Shown here: positions 34,376-46,020 of the stretch, in pieces
Layout: each line of letters begins with the position of its first letter
Position numbering within the stretch: the stretch's first letter is position 1
Source of the DNA: Phialocephala subalpina
Taxonomy: Eukaryota; Ascomycota; Leotiomycetes; Helotiales; Mollisiaceae
Assembly (NCBI GenBank): GCA_900073065.1
Contig: FJOG01000015.1
Coordinates: forward strand, 1,461,860 to 1,525,859
DNA: 64,000 nucleotides
Direction of reading: 5' to 3'
Notes under the pieces: model-generated
Databases searched by the model: none
Told to the model about the DNA's origin: nothing
Seen by the model: the letters and a program-made list of their open reading frames with translations, nothing else
Made by a program: the position numbers and the translations under genes

Positions 34376-34884
34376 CTATCTCCATGCCGGCCTGTTAGGA
34401 CTCCAAGCTTGGTTATTGTAAGCCTGATCATTACCATAACTGCAGATTGCATTTGGTTGTCCGGCGGTGATTCTGAAGCAGTCTCGTCTCATGGTGCTCA
34501 TTGCGCACATGACTTGAGACAATTGGTTGATCGTTGGTGATGCTCCTTGGCCGGTCTGCCGAGATCCCGAAGCGACACTATAAGGATAACACATGAGCCG
34601 TCAGTTTTTTTGCGCTTATGATGCATGACTGTCACAGAATTCAAATGCTCACCTCCCAACTCCAGGAAATTTGAGAGCATTGTTGGTTCCGATGTTATCC
34701 CCCAGAAAGACTCTGTAATATCTCTTATGGTACCTAGACGAAACTCGGTGTCAGTGCCGCTAGAGAGCTTTCAATTCCGAATGTCCCTGGAAAGGAGAAT
34801 GATTTCCACCGAGATAACTCACCAGCTTCTTTTCATATCACCTCTCCAATCCTGGTGCAGTGTGCAGGAAGTAGAGAAGTCTTT
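34376..34884 (-). CDS. Small Cys-containing protein, 5' end unresolved
   Basis: Three minus-strand exons (34823-34884, 34653-34733, 34376-34577) join in frame to 114 residues: CTLHQDWRGDMKRSW, then YHKRYYRVFLGDNIGTNNAL, then GVGSVASGSRQTGQG..., ending SPNRPAWR. The introns (34734-34822 and 34578-34652) are GT-AG with good branch-like sequences (ACTGAC upstream of the first acceptor). Four Cys residues are spread across the protein. No start codon lies in the first exon, so an upstream exon, perhaps with a signal peptide, is missing; a candidate acceptor (GAACAG) precedes 34884. Function unknown. It may be a short secreted protein, but this is not shown. Confidence 0.4.
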
Positions 34885-34951
34885 CTGTTCTCAGAGCATG
34901 TAGTTTTGGGTATCCGTAGTGTGGCATGTCGATTATCTACGTACCGGTAGC

Positions 34952-35602
34952 TCAAATGAATAACTCGCAACCATTCTCCTGAGAGGACGAGAAGCAGGCA
35001 TTGATCTCAGCCAAGCTCATAGAATTCCAAGCGCCATTATATTCTAGTATATTGTCGGCGCTGAACTTGTGGTGCCATATGGTATCGCCGTGGATATCGA
35101 GGTAGAAAACCTTGATTTTGCCACTTTCCACGGCTTCGCGATCGGTGACATAGAGCCGAATGGCGACGTTGCGAGACCACAGCCACCGCTCCAATGCCTC
35201 GCGATCGCTAGCTGGGGGGGCTTCGGTGTCTTCTTCATGTCCGCTCTCGCGGTAGTCCTCCTCACCGGAGTGACGCTCTTGATCACACAGCTCCGGCACG
35301 CGGAGCAGCAAGCGCTGCCAATCGTCGCCAAAGTCGTAGAGAGCCTTGTCATTCCACGTCCCATCCTTGTCAACAAAGTTATTAAGTATCGCATTCCCAG
35401 TCATGGCCTTGTGAGCCTCATCCTGATCCTGCCCATTGACGTCGCTATAGTACGTCCTCAGCAAAGCCGGGGGATGGGATTCATGAGTCATCTTGCGGCC
35501 ACAGAAAATGCGCTCCTGGACTGTCTGAAAATGGGGCAGGATACGGGTTGTAATGATGGCTTCTGGGCCTGTTGTTGCTGTTGCATCGTAGTTGCTGGCC
35601 AT
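34952..35602 (-). CDS. Hypothetical protein, 216 aa
   Basis: A single ORF from ATG (MASNYDATATTGPEAIITTR) to TGA. It has no signal peptide or membrane helix. The central part is acidic (HSGEEDYRESGHEEDTEAPP); the C-terminal third is mixed (SGKIKVFYLDIHGDTIWHHK, LAEINACFSSSQENGCELFI) and looks folded. The composition is convincing as coding, but I do not recognise a domain. Its stop lies about 70 bp upstream of the first exon of the small gene on the same strand; a joint transcript cannot be excluded because a GTACGT donor follows the stop at once. Confidence 0.55.
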   Translation of the reverse strand: MASNYDATATTGPEAIITTRILPHFQTVQERIFCGRKMTHESHPPALLRTYYSDVNGQDQDEAHKAMTGNAILNNFVDKDGTWNDKALYDFGDDWQRLLLRVPELCDQERHSGEEDYRESGHEEDTEAPPASDREALERWLWSRNVAIRLYVTDREAVESGKIKVFYLDIHGDTIWHHKFSADNILEYNGAWNSMSLAEINACFSSSQENGCELFI

Positions 35603-36399
35603 GCGCCGCGCGGATTTTATATGATATGGCTTTTATTATCTTCAAGTTAGCGCCAGGCTTAGAGGACGAAACGGGGCAGAACAAGAGGCCCTGGAGAATG
35701 GATATATGTGAAAGTACAGTGAAATTACGCACATATCGCTCCCTGGGCGCCATGGCGAGATACTGGCGCGCGAACGAGTCCCATTGCTGCTTGTCTTATG
35801 TCGTGTCGGCGGCATAATCCCATCGCTCCTACACCGCGTACAATATTAATAAGTTTCTGGACTTTAAACGTGCACTTTTATGTTCCATCGAAGCGAATGC
35901 TTACCGCGAGAAACACGTCGAACGCCATATGGCCATATTTCGCCGGCGGGGTCAAGTCACGCGTTTGGGTTGGGGTTGGGGTTGCCATAGTCTGTGCGAT
36001 AAAATGAAGGGCGAAATATCACATGTACTGTATCCCAAAATTGAAAGGGTTGCGGTGAAGGAGTTGCGCTCTACCTACGTAGTGATCCTGATGGATTGAC
36101 AGAAAGGAGTGAAGCTTGATTTCTGAGTCGAAATAAGGTTATTATAGAGCCCTTAGCGCTAGACTAAGCCCAAAGCAGCGACTTAATCGAGACGCAGTCT
36201 TCAACCATTTGTATACGAGCACGTATGGATAACTAAATACACACCCCATAAGTAGGTAAAAGAGAGACTTGAATATAAACATCAGAATATCAAAGCGAGG
36301 TTCTCAACTCAATTCCTCAACAACTACCGAAAACTGACTCCTTCACCCGAGAGGACCTGGACACGAGGGACCCATTCCCGCATGCTCGGCAAGGGCTCT
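35603..36399. other. Intergenic region
   Basis: About 800 bp. A G-rich tract GGGTTGGGGTTGGGGTTG near 35967-35984 could form a G-quadruplex but is too short to call a telomeric repeat. No gene is supported. Confidence 0.4.
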
Positions 36400-37461
36400 T
36401 CACCAACTCATTGTGCTGCTGATCATGCTGGACCAGGAGATCGTTGAACTTGTCGTGCTAGTGGTCATGTTGTCGCAAGAGCTCGTAGAGCTTGTTATGC
36501 TGGCAGTCATATTGCAGAGTCGGCAGTGCGGAATTGAGATTGTGTGCGGTGAAGTCAGAATAGAGCTAGATGAGGACGTTGTGCAAGGCTGCGTCTCTGT
36601 TATTGTCTGCCATATCGTTGAGAGCATGGCCGAGATCACCTTGAGAAACTCGGGGTTAGTTCATTGACCTTCGAACAGAGTTCAGATGCATTGAAGAGGG
36701 AGAACAAGTGTTCCAGATTCCAACTTTTGAGGATACAACTCCCGCCGTAACAATGCAAAGATACCATAAAAAGGCAGAAATGGACCCGAGAGATGCTTAC
36801 CGTTTGTGTCCATGTTTTGCTATCACTCCCGGTTTCGGTCTCGGTTGCGGTTTCAGTCATTATAGAGGAGTTTCCCGTGATTGTCTGCAACTGGGTGATC
36901 GTCGATGTCACGGTCGATGCAGCGCAGGTCGAAGAAGTTTGCGCTTGACATCCACTCGCTTGCAGAGTAATGGGAAAGCACTTGGTCTGCCCGAAGTTGG
37001 GCGCCACATATACATTGTACTCTGTGCCCGTGGCCGGGCAAGCGAAGAAGGATGAAGAGCCTTTGTACTGTACTCAAGATTTCCGGAGCTGTCAATGGAG
37101 AAGCTGTCATCCGGAGAAGTGTTTGGGTCTCATTGGACCTGCGTGGTTGGCGGTGCTAAAACCCGCAGCTTAGACGATATTTCTAGTGTCCACGGGATTC
37201 TGCTGGAAACTTACCAGTCACAATGCAACCATAGCCATTCTCGTCAGTGATGCCTCCCTTACTGTCGATACAGAACGTCGACTCCGGCTCTGAACCATTG
37301 AGATGGATCTGTCCATCGAGCAACTGCTCTACTGGGCAGGAAAAAGAGCCTTTAGAGGAGAGGATGAATTTACAACAATCGCCTCCACCGGCAGAGGCCG
37401 TAGGGAGTACGGTAACACCAGCAAGAGCGAGCTGAAGGAGCAGACTGCTGTAGAGCTTCAT
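36400..37461 (-). CDS. Secreted Cys-containing, Ser/Thr-rich protein
   Basis: Exons 37215-37461, 36801-37072 and 36400-36639 (minus) can be joined to 252 residues. The N-terminus MKLYSSLLLQLALAGVTVLPTASA is a signal peptide. Cys-bearing segments follow (GGDCCKFILS, SFSCPVEQLLDGQ, GYGCIVT, FFACPATGTEYNVY, TKCFPITLQASGCQ), then a long Thr/Ser-rich tail (ATETETGSD, TTSSSSSILTSP, STSSCDNMTTST), which suggests an O-glycosylated, wall-associated or secreted protein. The first intron is odd: its 3' part also reads SFSIDSSGNLEYS, which resembles the expected protein but is out of frame with FFACPATG by two bases. So the gene may carry a small frameshift rather than the long intron modelled. No GPI signal is obvious. 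Confidence 0.6.
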
Positions 37462-38600
37462 GGCTCTCTCGAAGTGGGTCATAGGTGTTCGAGTTTAGGA
37501 AATGGATGGCACTAAGGACAGCTCGGCTGCAGAAGAATTGGTAGCAATCTTACCACAAGACGCCGCGCCTTACGGGGGATGTGATGTCTTTCAGGGAAGA
37601 TAGGGAACGCTTGAAGGTGGGAATCGTGAGATATACCTTGATCTCGCTGTCTCGGCATGAAGACGACTCAGGCCAGCTCTCGGTATCTCACCTCCTCGGT
37701 CTCAGACAGCTTCCTCACAGAACCCTGCGATTCTCAAATTGAAGTTGTGACTGTTCGCGAAAAATTTCCCTGGCAAAGGTCTAGGTAGGCATGCCAGGTC
37801 ATAGACCGCCATCATGGTGGTCTTCTGATGAAAAGAAGGATTCATCTACTAATCTCCCCTCGTGAGGACCTCGGGGGAAAGCAGGCTGTGGCTGGTGGAA
37901 AGTCCGACTCAACTGCCAACTGCCAACTTCTAATCATGCCGTCTGATGCAGCTGCAATTAGTGTTGGGAAATTGCGTGGTATTGAACAATACATTCAGAG
38001 GTATCTGTATTGATTGATGTCGTACATTTATATCGGCTCCCGTCACGAGTTATAATTTATACTCGGCATACTTGAGTGTGGCTATTCTTAGTAAGATTCC
38101 ATGGAAATCCCGGTATATACTGAATTATTACTCAGAGCAAACGTTAATGCAGGTACTATATCGAAAGCTCTAGGGTAGCTGTGCAAAATCCTTTGCGTTT
38201 TCCTTGTAAGGATCTCAGGGGTCAGCTGCTTGTGATTGGTGGGAGACCTGACGCATGTTTGTCACGGGCATCAGCTATACACTTGAGTGTGGGTGGAACC
38301 TACCACCATATATGTGCTAATCGCTAAGGGTAAACTCTAATGAGGTGATATGCAGAAAACTCAGGGGCAATTGTGGAAAGCTTCTGATGGAGGGGTAGTC
38401 AATGAAGAGGTGGGTAAGCAGGCCACAACCTCATGCTCCGTTTGATGGGTAGATCGATATCCCCCCTTCGAGTCGCCTTGATGGTGCTCACTGCCTCTTC
38501 TATTCACAGCAAGCAGCTAGCTACTCAAGAACTTCTCAAGCTTCTGTTGTGCTTCGCTGCTTCATTCCGACGGTTTTGACTTATCTTTCTGTTGAAAGCC
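37462..38600. other. Intergenic region
   Basis: About 1.1 kb. The minus-strand secreted-protein promoter lies at the left side and the 5' region of the following plus-strand pseudogene at the right. Two similar stretches of the type CTC(A)GGGG...GGCTG(T/C)...TGGTGG occur near 37868-37898 and 38215-38245, possibly a degenerate duplicate. No gene is seen. Confidence 0.35.
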
Positions 38601-39710
38601 ATGGGTGCCCAATTGAATCAAAGCACGTCATCCGACGTTCTAGGGAGCATTTTCGCGACGCTTCAGAGTCTCGAGATGCGCTTCGAGGATCAGAACATGC
38701 GTTTGGGCACAATTAAGTCATCGATCGTCTCTTTAGCCTACTCTGATACTAGCGGCTCGCCCAAGCCTCTTTGCTCCCATCACCTCTCCCTCGTGAGCAA
38801 TGGCAAGACTCCAACACCTGCTGTAAAGGCACTAGAATCAACGATGAACCACTCAGCCGCATCCGCCTACATGGCTTCTGTGATGGAGTTGCGGAAACGG
38901 TTTTCTTTTGAGGGGCGCTCCAACCTCGCACTCAACCGGGAGGTAATTGAGCACTCCGCTCCCCACGTCGGTGAGCGCTACGAAAGAGTCCAAGCACATG
39001 AAGGTGTTGAGTATGTAGATGACGACAACGACTGGTACTCTCAGTCAGTTTATTCATCCCGACCTCTGTCTCACTTGGAGCTTGATGTTCCACCAACTTC
39101 TGCACTTCCTCAGAAGAACACCTTACGAACAAACTCAAATTGCGAGCCTGTCTTATACAGTCCGGCACTACATGGAGCCCAACATGATTTAGCCATGTGG
39201 TGCAAAAAACCCGCCGAAAATTCAATGAACTCCATGCCCGGCACCCCGCCGCACTCCTTCAGCGCTTAGTCCCAGAACAGAACTTCCTTTTCTGTCAGCC
39301 GCCACTCTGCGAGCACAGCACAGACCTCTATCTCAATAGAGAGCGCACCATCTCCCACCAGCAGTAAGCGACGCGTGAGCAGTGATCTCTGCGGTGCATA
39401 CAACAACCTCAAACAGTCCTTGCCCTAAGCGTCGCACTTCATCAAACGGTCCTTCTCCATCAAAACCACAAGCAGCACAGGGAAGGGCAAAAGCAAGGAG
39501 ACAATCTCTGAGTCAGAACAAGTACAGTCTGTCGGAATTGCCGTGGACTGCCTAGTCCCAGTCACAAACCTTGAGGAACCTGACGCAACCGCTGGCAAAT
39601 TGGGGCTTCCATTCTTTCAGCTGGCAGAGAGGACAGCCAGAGCTTGTCGCTCGGCTCTGCCTAATATGTTTTCGCTTTCGAGAAGAGAGTCGTATTTCAT
39701 TCCCATTTGA
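38601..39710 (+). pseudogene. Ser-rich hypothetical protein with two in-frame nonsense codons
   Basis: From the ATG at 38601 (MGAQLNQSTSSDVLGSIFAT) one frame reads as a Ser/Thr-rich protein to TAG at 39267-39269. It continues in the same frame (SQNRTSFSVSRHSASTAQTS) to TAA at 39426-39428, then again in frame (ASHFIKRSFSIKTTSSTGKG ... LSRRESYFIPI) to TGA at 39708-39710. There is no indel over 370 codons. Both internal stops are one C>T change from a Gln codon (CAG, CAA). Composition stays protein-like throughout. This is best read as a recently inactivated gene; the first 222 codons alone could still be translated. A short coiled-coil-like start (LQSLEMRFEDQNMRLGTIKS) is the only structural hint. 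Confidence 0.6.
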
Positions 39711-40179
39711 AATAGCCACTATGTTTAGTGAGCGGGCAATGCCAGGTTAGGCCTGGAGAAGGAAGGAGTTTATCCCTGTCGCCTTAAACTCTCCCATTCA
39801 TTCCTGTTCTCTCCTTTTCCTTTGTATATTTCATGTATTTATCGTTCTACTTATAGTCATATCAGTTATCAAGAATATGCTATGCTACTTCAAAAACTAT
39901 TCCGTACAAAAATCAGAAAAAAAATTGAAACTTGGCTAGTGATTTTGTCTTTAATGAAAAGGAAAATTAAATTTTATCAATACATCAAGACCAAGACCAT
40001 ATGCAAACATACTGCAGCACTAGAAACCGAGGAATGAAGTATTGCAAATATCCTTAAAAACTAAACTAAAAAGCTACTTTAGACCTCTTAAACAAAATAG
40101 AAACTTTTCCAAATACAAATCGTTATTTAACAATACTAAAACAACATCCCCCATTTCTACCAAGATTTCATTAGACCTT
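39711..40179. other. AT-rich intergenic region
   Basis: This AT-rich stretch contains short Lys/Ile/Tyr-rich open frames (39822-40037, 40042-40224) that simply reflect base composition. The minus-strand sulfurase-like gene ends at 40180. Confidence 0.45.
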
Positions 40180-41702
40180 TCATCCTTTAACCTCCATGGA
40201 AGTCTGGAAACCGTTTGTATCTAGTGATTCCGGAGAGTTTTTCGTTGGCTCCGCTACAAACGTTTCGAATAAGAAATAGAGAAACAAATCAACGTCGCCC
40301 ATTGTGCTCATAGCTCCCAAGCTGGCTCTTACTACACCTATTGGCTTCCCACGGAAAGGTGTAGAATTGCCGCAGTTGCATCCGGCAGCCCACGCACGCT
40401 TGAACTGCCAGGGCTTAATGTCAAGAGAGCTAGCAATTCCACCAGGGTTACAAAGTCCACCAGATCGGAGATAAATGCCCTTTTCGCTTGCTAACTTCTC
40501 CACCTGTGAGTGCTCGACGTAAGTGCCGTCGGCTGTCATGACACTAAAGGCTATGGTTGCCCCTTGAGTTGTCGGATCAGAGTAGGGGTTTTTCCCTGGA
40601 ACACTATCGTGATAGATTGCACAAAGTGGGCGACCATTCGAATAGGAAAGCTTTGAAAGGCCAACGTATAGACGTTGTACGAGAAATGATGTGTGCTGGG
40701 AGACTGTTTTCATAGATCCATAGAGCCTTTTGTGGTCGCTAATTGCACAGCCTAAAGCCATAATGCTGTGGAATGGCAGCGTCCCATCTTCGAGTCCATC
40801 GTGTATCGTAGCATCCTTCCGTTTGACTGTCGGTTCGTGAAGTACTGTCAACATATCGACAGTCCCACCACCAAAGTACTTTCTCCAGGATAGGATATAG
40901 CTCGATTGCTTGCGTACAATCAGCGCTCCTAGGTCCGGAAAGCCAAAGATCTTATAAAATGCCACTACTGTAAAGTCTGGGGCAAATTCTGGATCACTGA
41001 AGTCTAACTGAGCAGTGGTCGCCAGGGCTGCAGCGTCAAGGAGTGAATACGTATCTTGGTGGAAAGACTGACGGAGCTGGCGTGTCCACGAGAACGGCAA
41101 TCGTCGTCCTGTCATGTTCGATTGTCCTGGATATGCGAAAAGTCCCGGAATTCCACTAGCATTTGATAGTGTTTTAGGCGACTCGCGTCCTTGTAGCCAG
41201 TTTTCGACTTCCTCATCACTACTGAAGCAATGAGAACTTCCTTCCGCATACTCTCGTACTCCTACCAAGCTAGTGTGCGAATCTTTGTGATAGCCATACC
41301 AAAAGGTTTTAGCAACTGAGCTGGCCAAAGCGAGATCTCGAAAGCTCTCTGCAACAAGCTTGATAGCAGCCGTGGTGTTGGCTGTGAAAACAAGTTCAAA
41401 ATGCTCCGGATCGGCTCCGAGAAATTGTAACGCCTCTTCTCTCACTGCGTCTACCATGTGGCCTGACAATTTGGCTGGATAAGATCCGGAATGGGGATTC
41501 CCATACAAATTGGCGACCATCTTTGCAGAAAACTGTTCGACTAGTGTTTTCGAGTATACAGTAGTCCCAGCATGGTCCAAGTATACGTTTCCTGCTGGCA
41601 GTCATCAGTAATTGAACATACTATCAAGATAAAGAGGCACAGACCCTTCATCATAGGATATTCATTATCGCGAAATACTTCCACAGAATTATTATACGCC
41701 AT
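40180..41702 (-). CDS. Molybdenum cofactor sulfurase-like PLP enzyme without MOSC domain
   Basis: Two minus-strand exons (41645-41702 and 40180-41591; 53-nt intron) encode 489 residues. The exon junction restores the family start ...EYPMMKGNVYLDHAGTTVYS. The class V aminotransferase (NifS-like) fold is shown by LVFTANTTAAIKLVAESF, the PLP-lysine segment VAFYKIFGFPDLGALIV, and the cysteine loop LRSGGLCNPGG, whose Cys would carry the persulfide. Eukaryotic MoCo sulfurases are about 800 residues and have a C-terminal MOSC domain; here the protein stops after the NifS part (DLFLYFLFETFVAEP). It might be a stand-alone desulfurase, act with a separate MOSC protein, or belong to a secondary-metabolite pathway. 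The frame is intact although AT-rich DNA flanks both sides. Confidence 0.88.
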
Positions 41703-43296
41703 GGCAATGGAGGAAAACGAAGATGTGGAAATGTATCGAAAATTGGCAACTACTTATTCCCGACACGGAAGATGTTGCTACAAAGGCTGAAGGGCGTAGA
41801 AAGAGGAAAAATGAGAAATAGGGATTTTTGAAATGAATAATTGTGAGAACTGATGAAGGGAGTTGATAGCGAATATCTCTACTTTAATATCAAAAAGAAA
41901 CCATAGGAGGATTCCAGGCTACCGAGGTTCTTAATATTCAATAACTCTATATAGAAACTATAATATAAATATACCGAGATATATTGAGTACAAATCTAAT
42001 AAATTAAATAGCCTAAGAACGGTTAAAGGGATATATTATTCTAACTTTAATTTGTTTAAAAAAAGTACCGAAACGTTATCGAAGATGCAAAGGAAAATTA
42101 TGAGGCATTTTGTAGATTAGTTATTATCGCAAACTCTGGTTTAGCTTTGCGGGGTAGATAAGGTTTAAATACGCCGACTTTAAAAAAAGCACCGAAACAC
42201 TATTGAAAAAGCAAGGGAAAATTGTGAGGTATTTTGTGGAAGACCATGCCAGTTTTGCGATGATTGGGATTCTTTCCTAGTTGCCATTACGGAGTAAAGC
42301 GGGTCAAGCCGATCCCCTCCGCAAGTTTATCACGGCCCGATTTGATGTGAATCAGATATAAAGACATGAAACGCTTACCCTGTACTTTGAGGCGCTAAAC
42401 GAATACGATATTCTCAATAATAATATCGATATGAGTACCCGGTTGGTAATTGAAAACCTGGTTATTAGTTTCCGCGAACTTCCGAAAGCTCTATTGTAAG
42501 CTGCGTTTAAGGGCCTCAAACTTGTTCCCACAAAAGCTCGGTTAAATAGAAAGTCACGAGCAAATTCCCAAAAACTTACGAAATAGCTTTCCGAGATTTA
42601 GGCGATTCCCGTACATTTTCCCGAACTTTATACTACTTGATTGTAGCTCGAACGCACATCTAAATAGGGCCTTATAAGGTTAATATGCGCAACTTACTCT
42701 ATCATCCATACTAACTACGAATATTACCGCACCTACTAATTGAAACTATGATAGCGAGTTCTACAGTTAGTCAATAGCTTTATGATAATCATAATTCTGA
42801 TTAGATTTTACATAAAACCTTTGTACAAGTGAGGACACGGGCAGAAATACGGCACCTAGCCCTGTACCTGCAACAGAATACAGGATCTTTAGTGACGGGA
42901 TAATTTTTGTTGACAGGCCGCTTACGCAGCAATAGCTGCCACTCTTTGCCTAGGCTCAATGCTTATCATGAAGCAAGCACTAATGGCTCATACTTAACTA
43001 TGCTCTAGGTTTCGGTGGGTCGGAAGATGCCATGCACTTTGACAAAAGGTTGACGCATCAAAAAATCATCAGGACAGGAACCAAGAACCTTCTCCCTATC
43101 CTTCTCCATACGGTGATCTGCTGGTGCGGCAAGTCAGCCTGGAGACGGGACTTGGTCAAGGGGTACTTTAGAGGCCAGTAATGCAGAGTTTTGCTTAAAG
43201 GCTACATCTTGTCCCACATTTTGAGAAGACTTCTCCACTCCTCTGTTGTTAAGGCATTTCCCACTGTAACGTATACGTTCTTCTCTCCAGTAAAAC
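41703..43296. repeat. AT-rich degenerate repeat with retroelement-like remnant
   Basis: About 1.6 kb. A direct repeat of about 55 bp occurs at 42059-42113 and 42182-42241 (core CGAAAC...GCAA(G)GGAAAATT(A/G)TGAGG), with mostly transition differences. At about 42260-42560 plus-strand frames read gag-like protein scraps (ALNEYDILNNNIDM, LVIENLVISFRELPKALL) with stops. The last 300 bp are less AT-rich and must hold the promoter of the sugar transporter. Confidence 0.5.
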
Positions 43297-45131
43297 ATGT
43301 CTCTTCTTCGTGGACATAAGCTGTCCGTGGCTCAGATTGCCTTGATTGTAGCTCCCAGCTTTGTTTTATTTGGCTACAACCAGGCTGGTGTTGGTGGACT
43401 GTTGTCGGTAAGCTACGAACAGAGAGATCCCTTCTTTTTGGCTGGGCGAAAGAAAGGCCTAACTTGTTGAAAGCTCCCGGACTGGACCAAGACTTTCCCT
43501 GAGATCGACACTACCCACACTACTGGTGCTGTCAAAAGCCACAATGCGACAATTCAAGGCGTTGTGGTTGCTACCTTTGTACTTGGCGCCCTGACTGGCG
43601 CCTTGTGTTGCATGTACACTGGCGACATGTTTGGTCGCCGCAAGAATATTTTCATGGCAGCCGCTTTTACACTTATCGGTGAAATACTGTGCTCATCTTC
43701 TCATGCACTCCCACAATTCATTGTAGGTCGGACAACTATCGGACTTGGGACTGGTGTTCTCAGTGCCACGGTCCCTGTCTGGCAAGCTGAGTGTAGTTCT
43801 GCGGCCAATCGTGGAAAGCATGTTGTGCTTGATGGGCTGTTTATAACGTGAGTCTTAGTCTTTCTGCGACAGCTTTTGAGCGTAATTTCTAACTCTCTTT
43901 ACTTAGGTTGGGATATACGCTCGAGTCATGGATCAATCTCGGAGCATCTCAAATCAAAGGGCCACATGAAGAAGCATCTTGGAGAATGCCGTTGGCAATT
44001 CCTATAGCATCCTCCATCATGCTGATGTCCTGCATCTTTCTTATGCCGGAGTCCCCTCGCTGTAAGCACGCGTTATGCAGGGTGATATCACCTAAGTAAT
44101 CATCTAATCGTGAAAATAGGGCTCATTAAGGTCGGTCGTGTTGAGGAAGCGCGTGTTAATCTATCGAAATTGAAGGATCTCCCTCTCAATAACTCCACTG
44201 TCATAGCGGAAGTAGAAGGCATCCAGTATTCATTGGAAGAGTCGACGGTGAAGAAAGCCAACATGGCAGCCATGTTTACCATGGGCCCAGAAAAGCTCTT
44301 CTACCGTTTCTGCCTCTGCATCGTGTTGCAATTCTACCAGCAGATGTCTGGAAGCAACTTGATCTCTGTCTATGCACCTGTCATCTTCCAGCAAAATCTC
44401 AAACTTAATGGCCAAACCTCGAGGATTCTGGCCGGAGGTACTCTGACGTGGAAATTCCTTTCGTCTTTTGTGGCATTCTTCACCATTGATCGATTTGGGC
44501 GCCGCGCCTTATTTATGTTCAGTGGTGTTGGGTGAGTTTCTATTATTGATTAATTCGTTTCTAGAAATACTAACTTCAAAATAGCATGGGTAGCTGTATG
44601 CTGGCCTTGGCTGTTGCGACTTCATTCCCTACTGACAACAAATCCGCGTCGATTGCGAGTGTATTCTTTATTTTCATGGTTAATCTCTTTCGAGCACCAC
44701 AAATGGGAAATGGCTAAGAACATCTCACAGTTTAATTTCTTCGTACCCATTGGTTTCCTTGGGGCAAATTTCCTCTACTGTGCTGAGGTAGCACCAGTAA
44801 AGTTGCGTGTAAGTATGGCTTCCATCTCAACAGCCAACCACTGGCTCTGGTAAGTTCTTCCTTTTTCCGCAGCAGGTATTCCCTCACTTACCAACTCTCC
44901 TTTAGGAACTTCGTCGTGGTAATGGCCACACCGGTCGCCATCACCGATATTGGCTATCGCTACTTCATCCTCTTTGCGACCATCGGTTACTGCATTCCTC
45001 TCTCGGTCTATTTCTTCTACCCCGAGACTATGGGCCAGAGTCTAGAACAGATTGATGCTGTGTTCAGGGATAATAAAGGCCCCTTAGCAATTGTGAAGAT
45101 GTCGAAATTGCTTCCGAAGAACGACATGTAG
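43297..45131 (+). CDS. MFS sugar transporter
   Basis: Seven exons (43297-43407, 43474-43847, 43907-44061, 44120-44531, 44585-44678, 44731-44849, 44906-45131) give 496 residues, the usual length for the sugar porter family. Hallmarks are GYNQAGVGGLLS in helix 1, DMFGRRKN after helix 2, GRTTIGLGTGVLSATVPVWQAEC in the helix 4-5 region (read in two parts), PESPRW at the end of the N-half, QQMSGSNLISVYAP in helix 7, DRFGRRALF, and the C-terminal FYPETMGQSLEQID. All 12 helices can be accounted for. It imports a hexose or related sugar with protons. Intron 5 has a weak GTTAAT donor, but its removal restores a perfect helix 10. The gene stands between AT-rich blocks yet looks intact. Confidence 0.92.
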
Positions 45132-46020
45132 AAGATTTTTGGTGAGAAGAATCAGGATTATGCGAAGTAAATTATAGTATACGGAATATACTATCTAATC
45201 CCAATCCATCCCCTTGGATAGGCTATTATGGCAGGGCTATACGAGTTTCTCAAAAATCCTTATTTGTATTAAGTAGTTTCGGGGTTTATATTAGCCAAGT
45301 ATCCTCTAATATATTAGGAGCGTTTTATTCTCTGAAAAACAATTAAATATCTTTGCCTATTCTATTTATAAGCTTATTTTATATATAATTGATTATTTTA
45401 CGTAATAATTATCGAATTAATTTAATTTATTAATTATAACAAAATAATTTATTATTAAGTACTCGTTTATTACTTTTTTATATTAAAACTAATTAATATT
45501 TGAATTAAATAAGAATAAATTAGGTTTTTTTTTGATAAATTGGATTAATTAGAATAAGAATAAATTAGGAAATTTGAAGTTCAAATATTCAATTTTAATA
45601 ATTTCTTTTTTGTAATTAAGAAAAGATAAAGTTATTATTATAATATTATTGGAATTTCTTTGATATAATTTATTAATTAATCGTATATATTTCAAAATAT
45701 ATATTCAAAATATTTATACCTAATTATATATTTCAATAATATATTAATAAAAATTTACAAAATTAATTTTCAATTTTTATTATTATGTAAATAATTTATA
45801 TTTGTAATTTTAAGCTTTTTTATTAATAAATTAAAAAAATTATTCGAATATATTTTATATATATTTTAAATATATAATTTGTTAATAAATTAAATTATAT
45901 ATAATATTTATAATTTTAATATATTTTCAAAATAAAATTTATTACGAATTTTAAAGTTCTTTATTCTTAATAATAATATTAAAATTTAATTAATAATAAG
46001 TTGGTAGATTGTTTGGGGAG
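45132..46020. repeat. Extremely AT-rich block
   Basis: From about 45260 to 46000 the sequence is almost only A and T with long runs, and no frame stays open. It looks like an old, heavily RIP-mutated repeat whose identity is lost. Confidence 0.6.

Noticed and set aside
35967..35984. GGGTTGGGGTTGGGG tract as internal telomeric repeat
   Set aside because: Filamentous ascomycetes normally use TTAGGG, and the tract has only about three units. Probably chance.
45260..46000. Possible centromeric or mitochondrial insert because of extreme AT content
   Set aside because: It is under 1 kb, has no mitochondrial genes or tRNAs, and matches the look of other RIP-hit repeats in the window.
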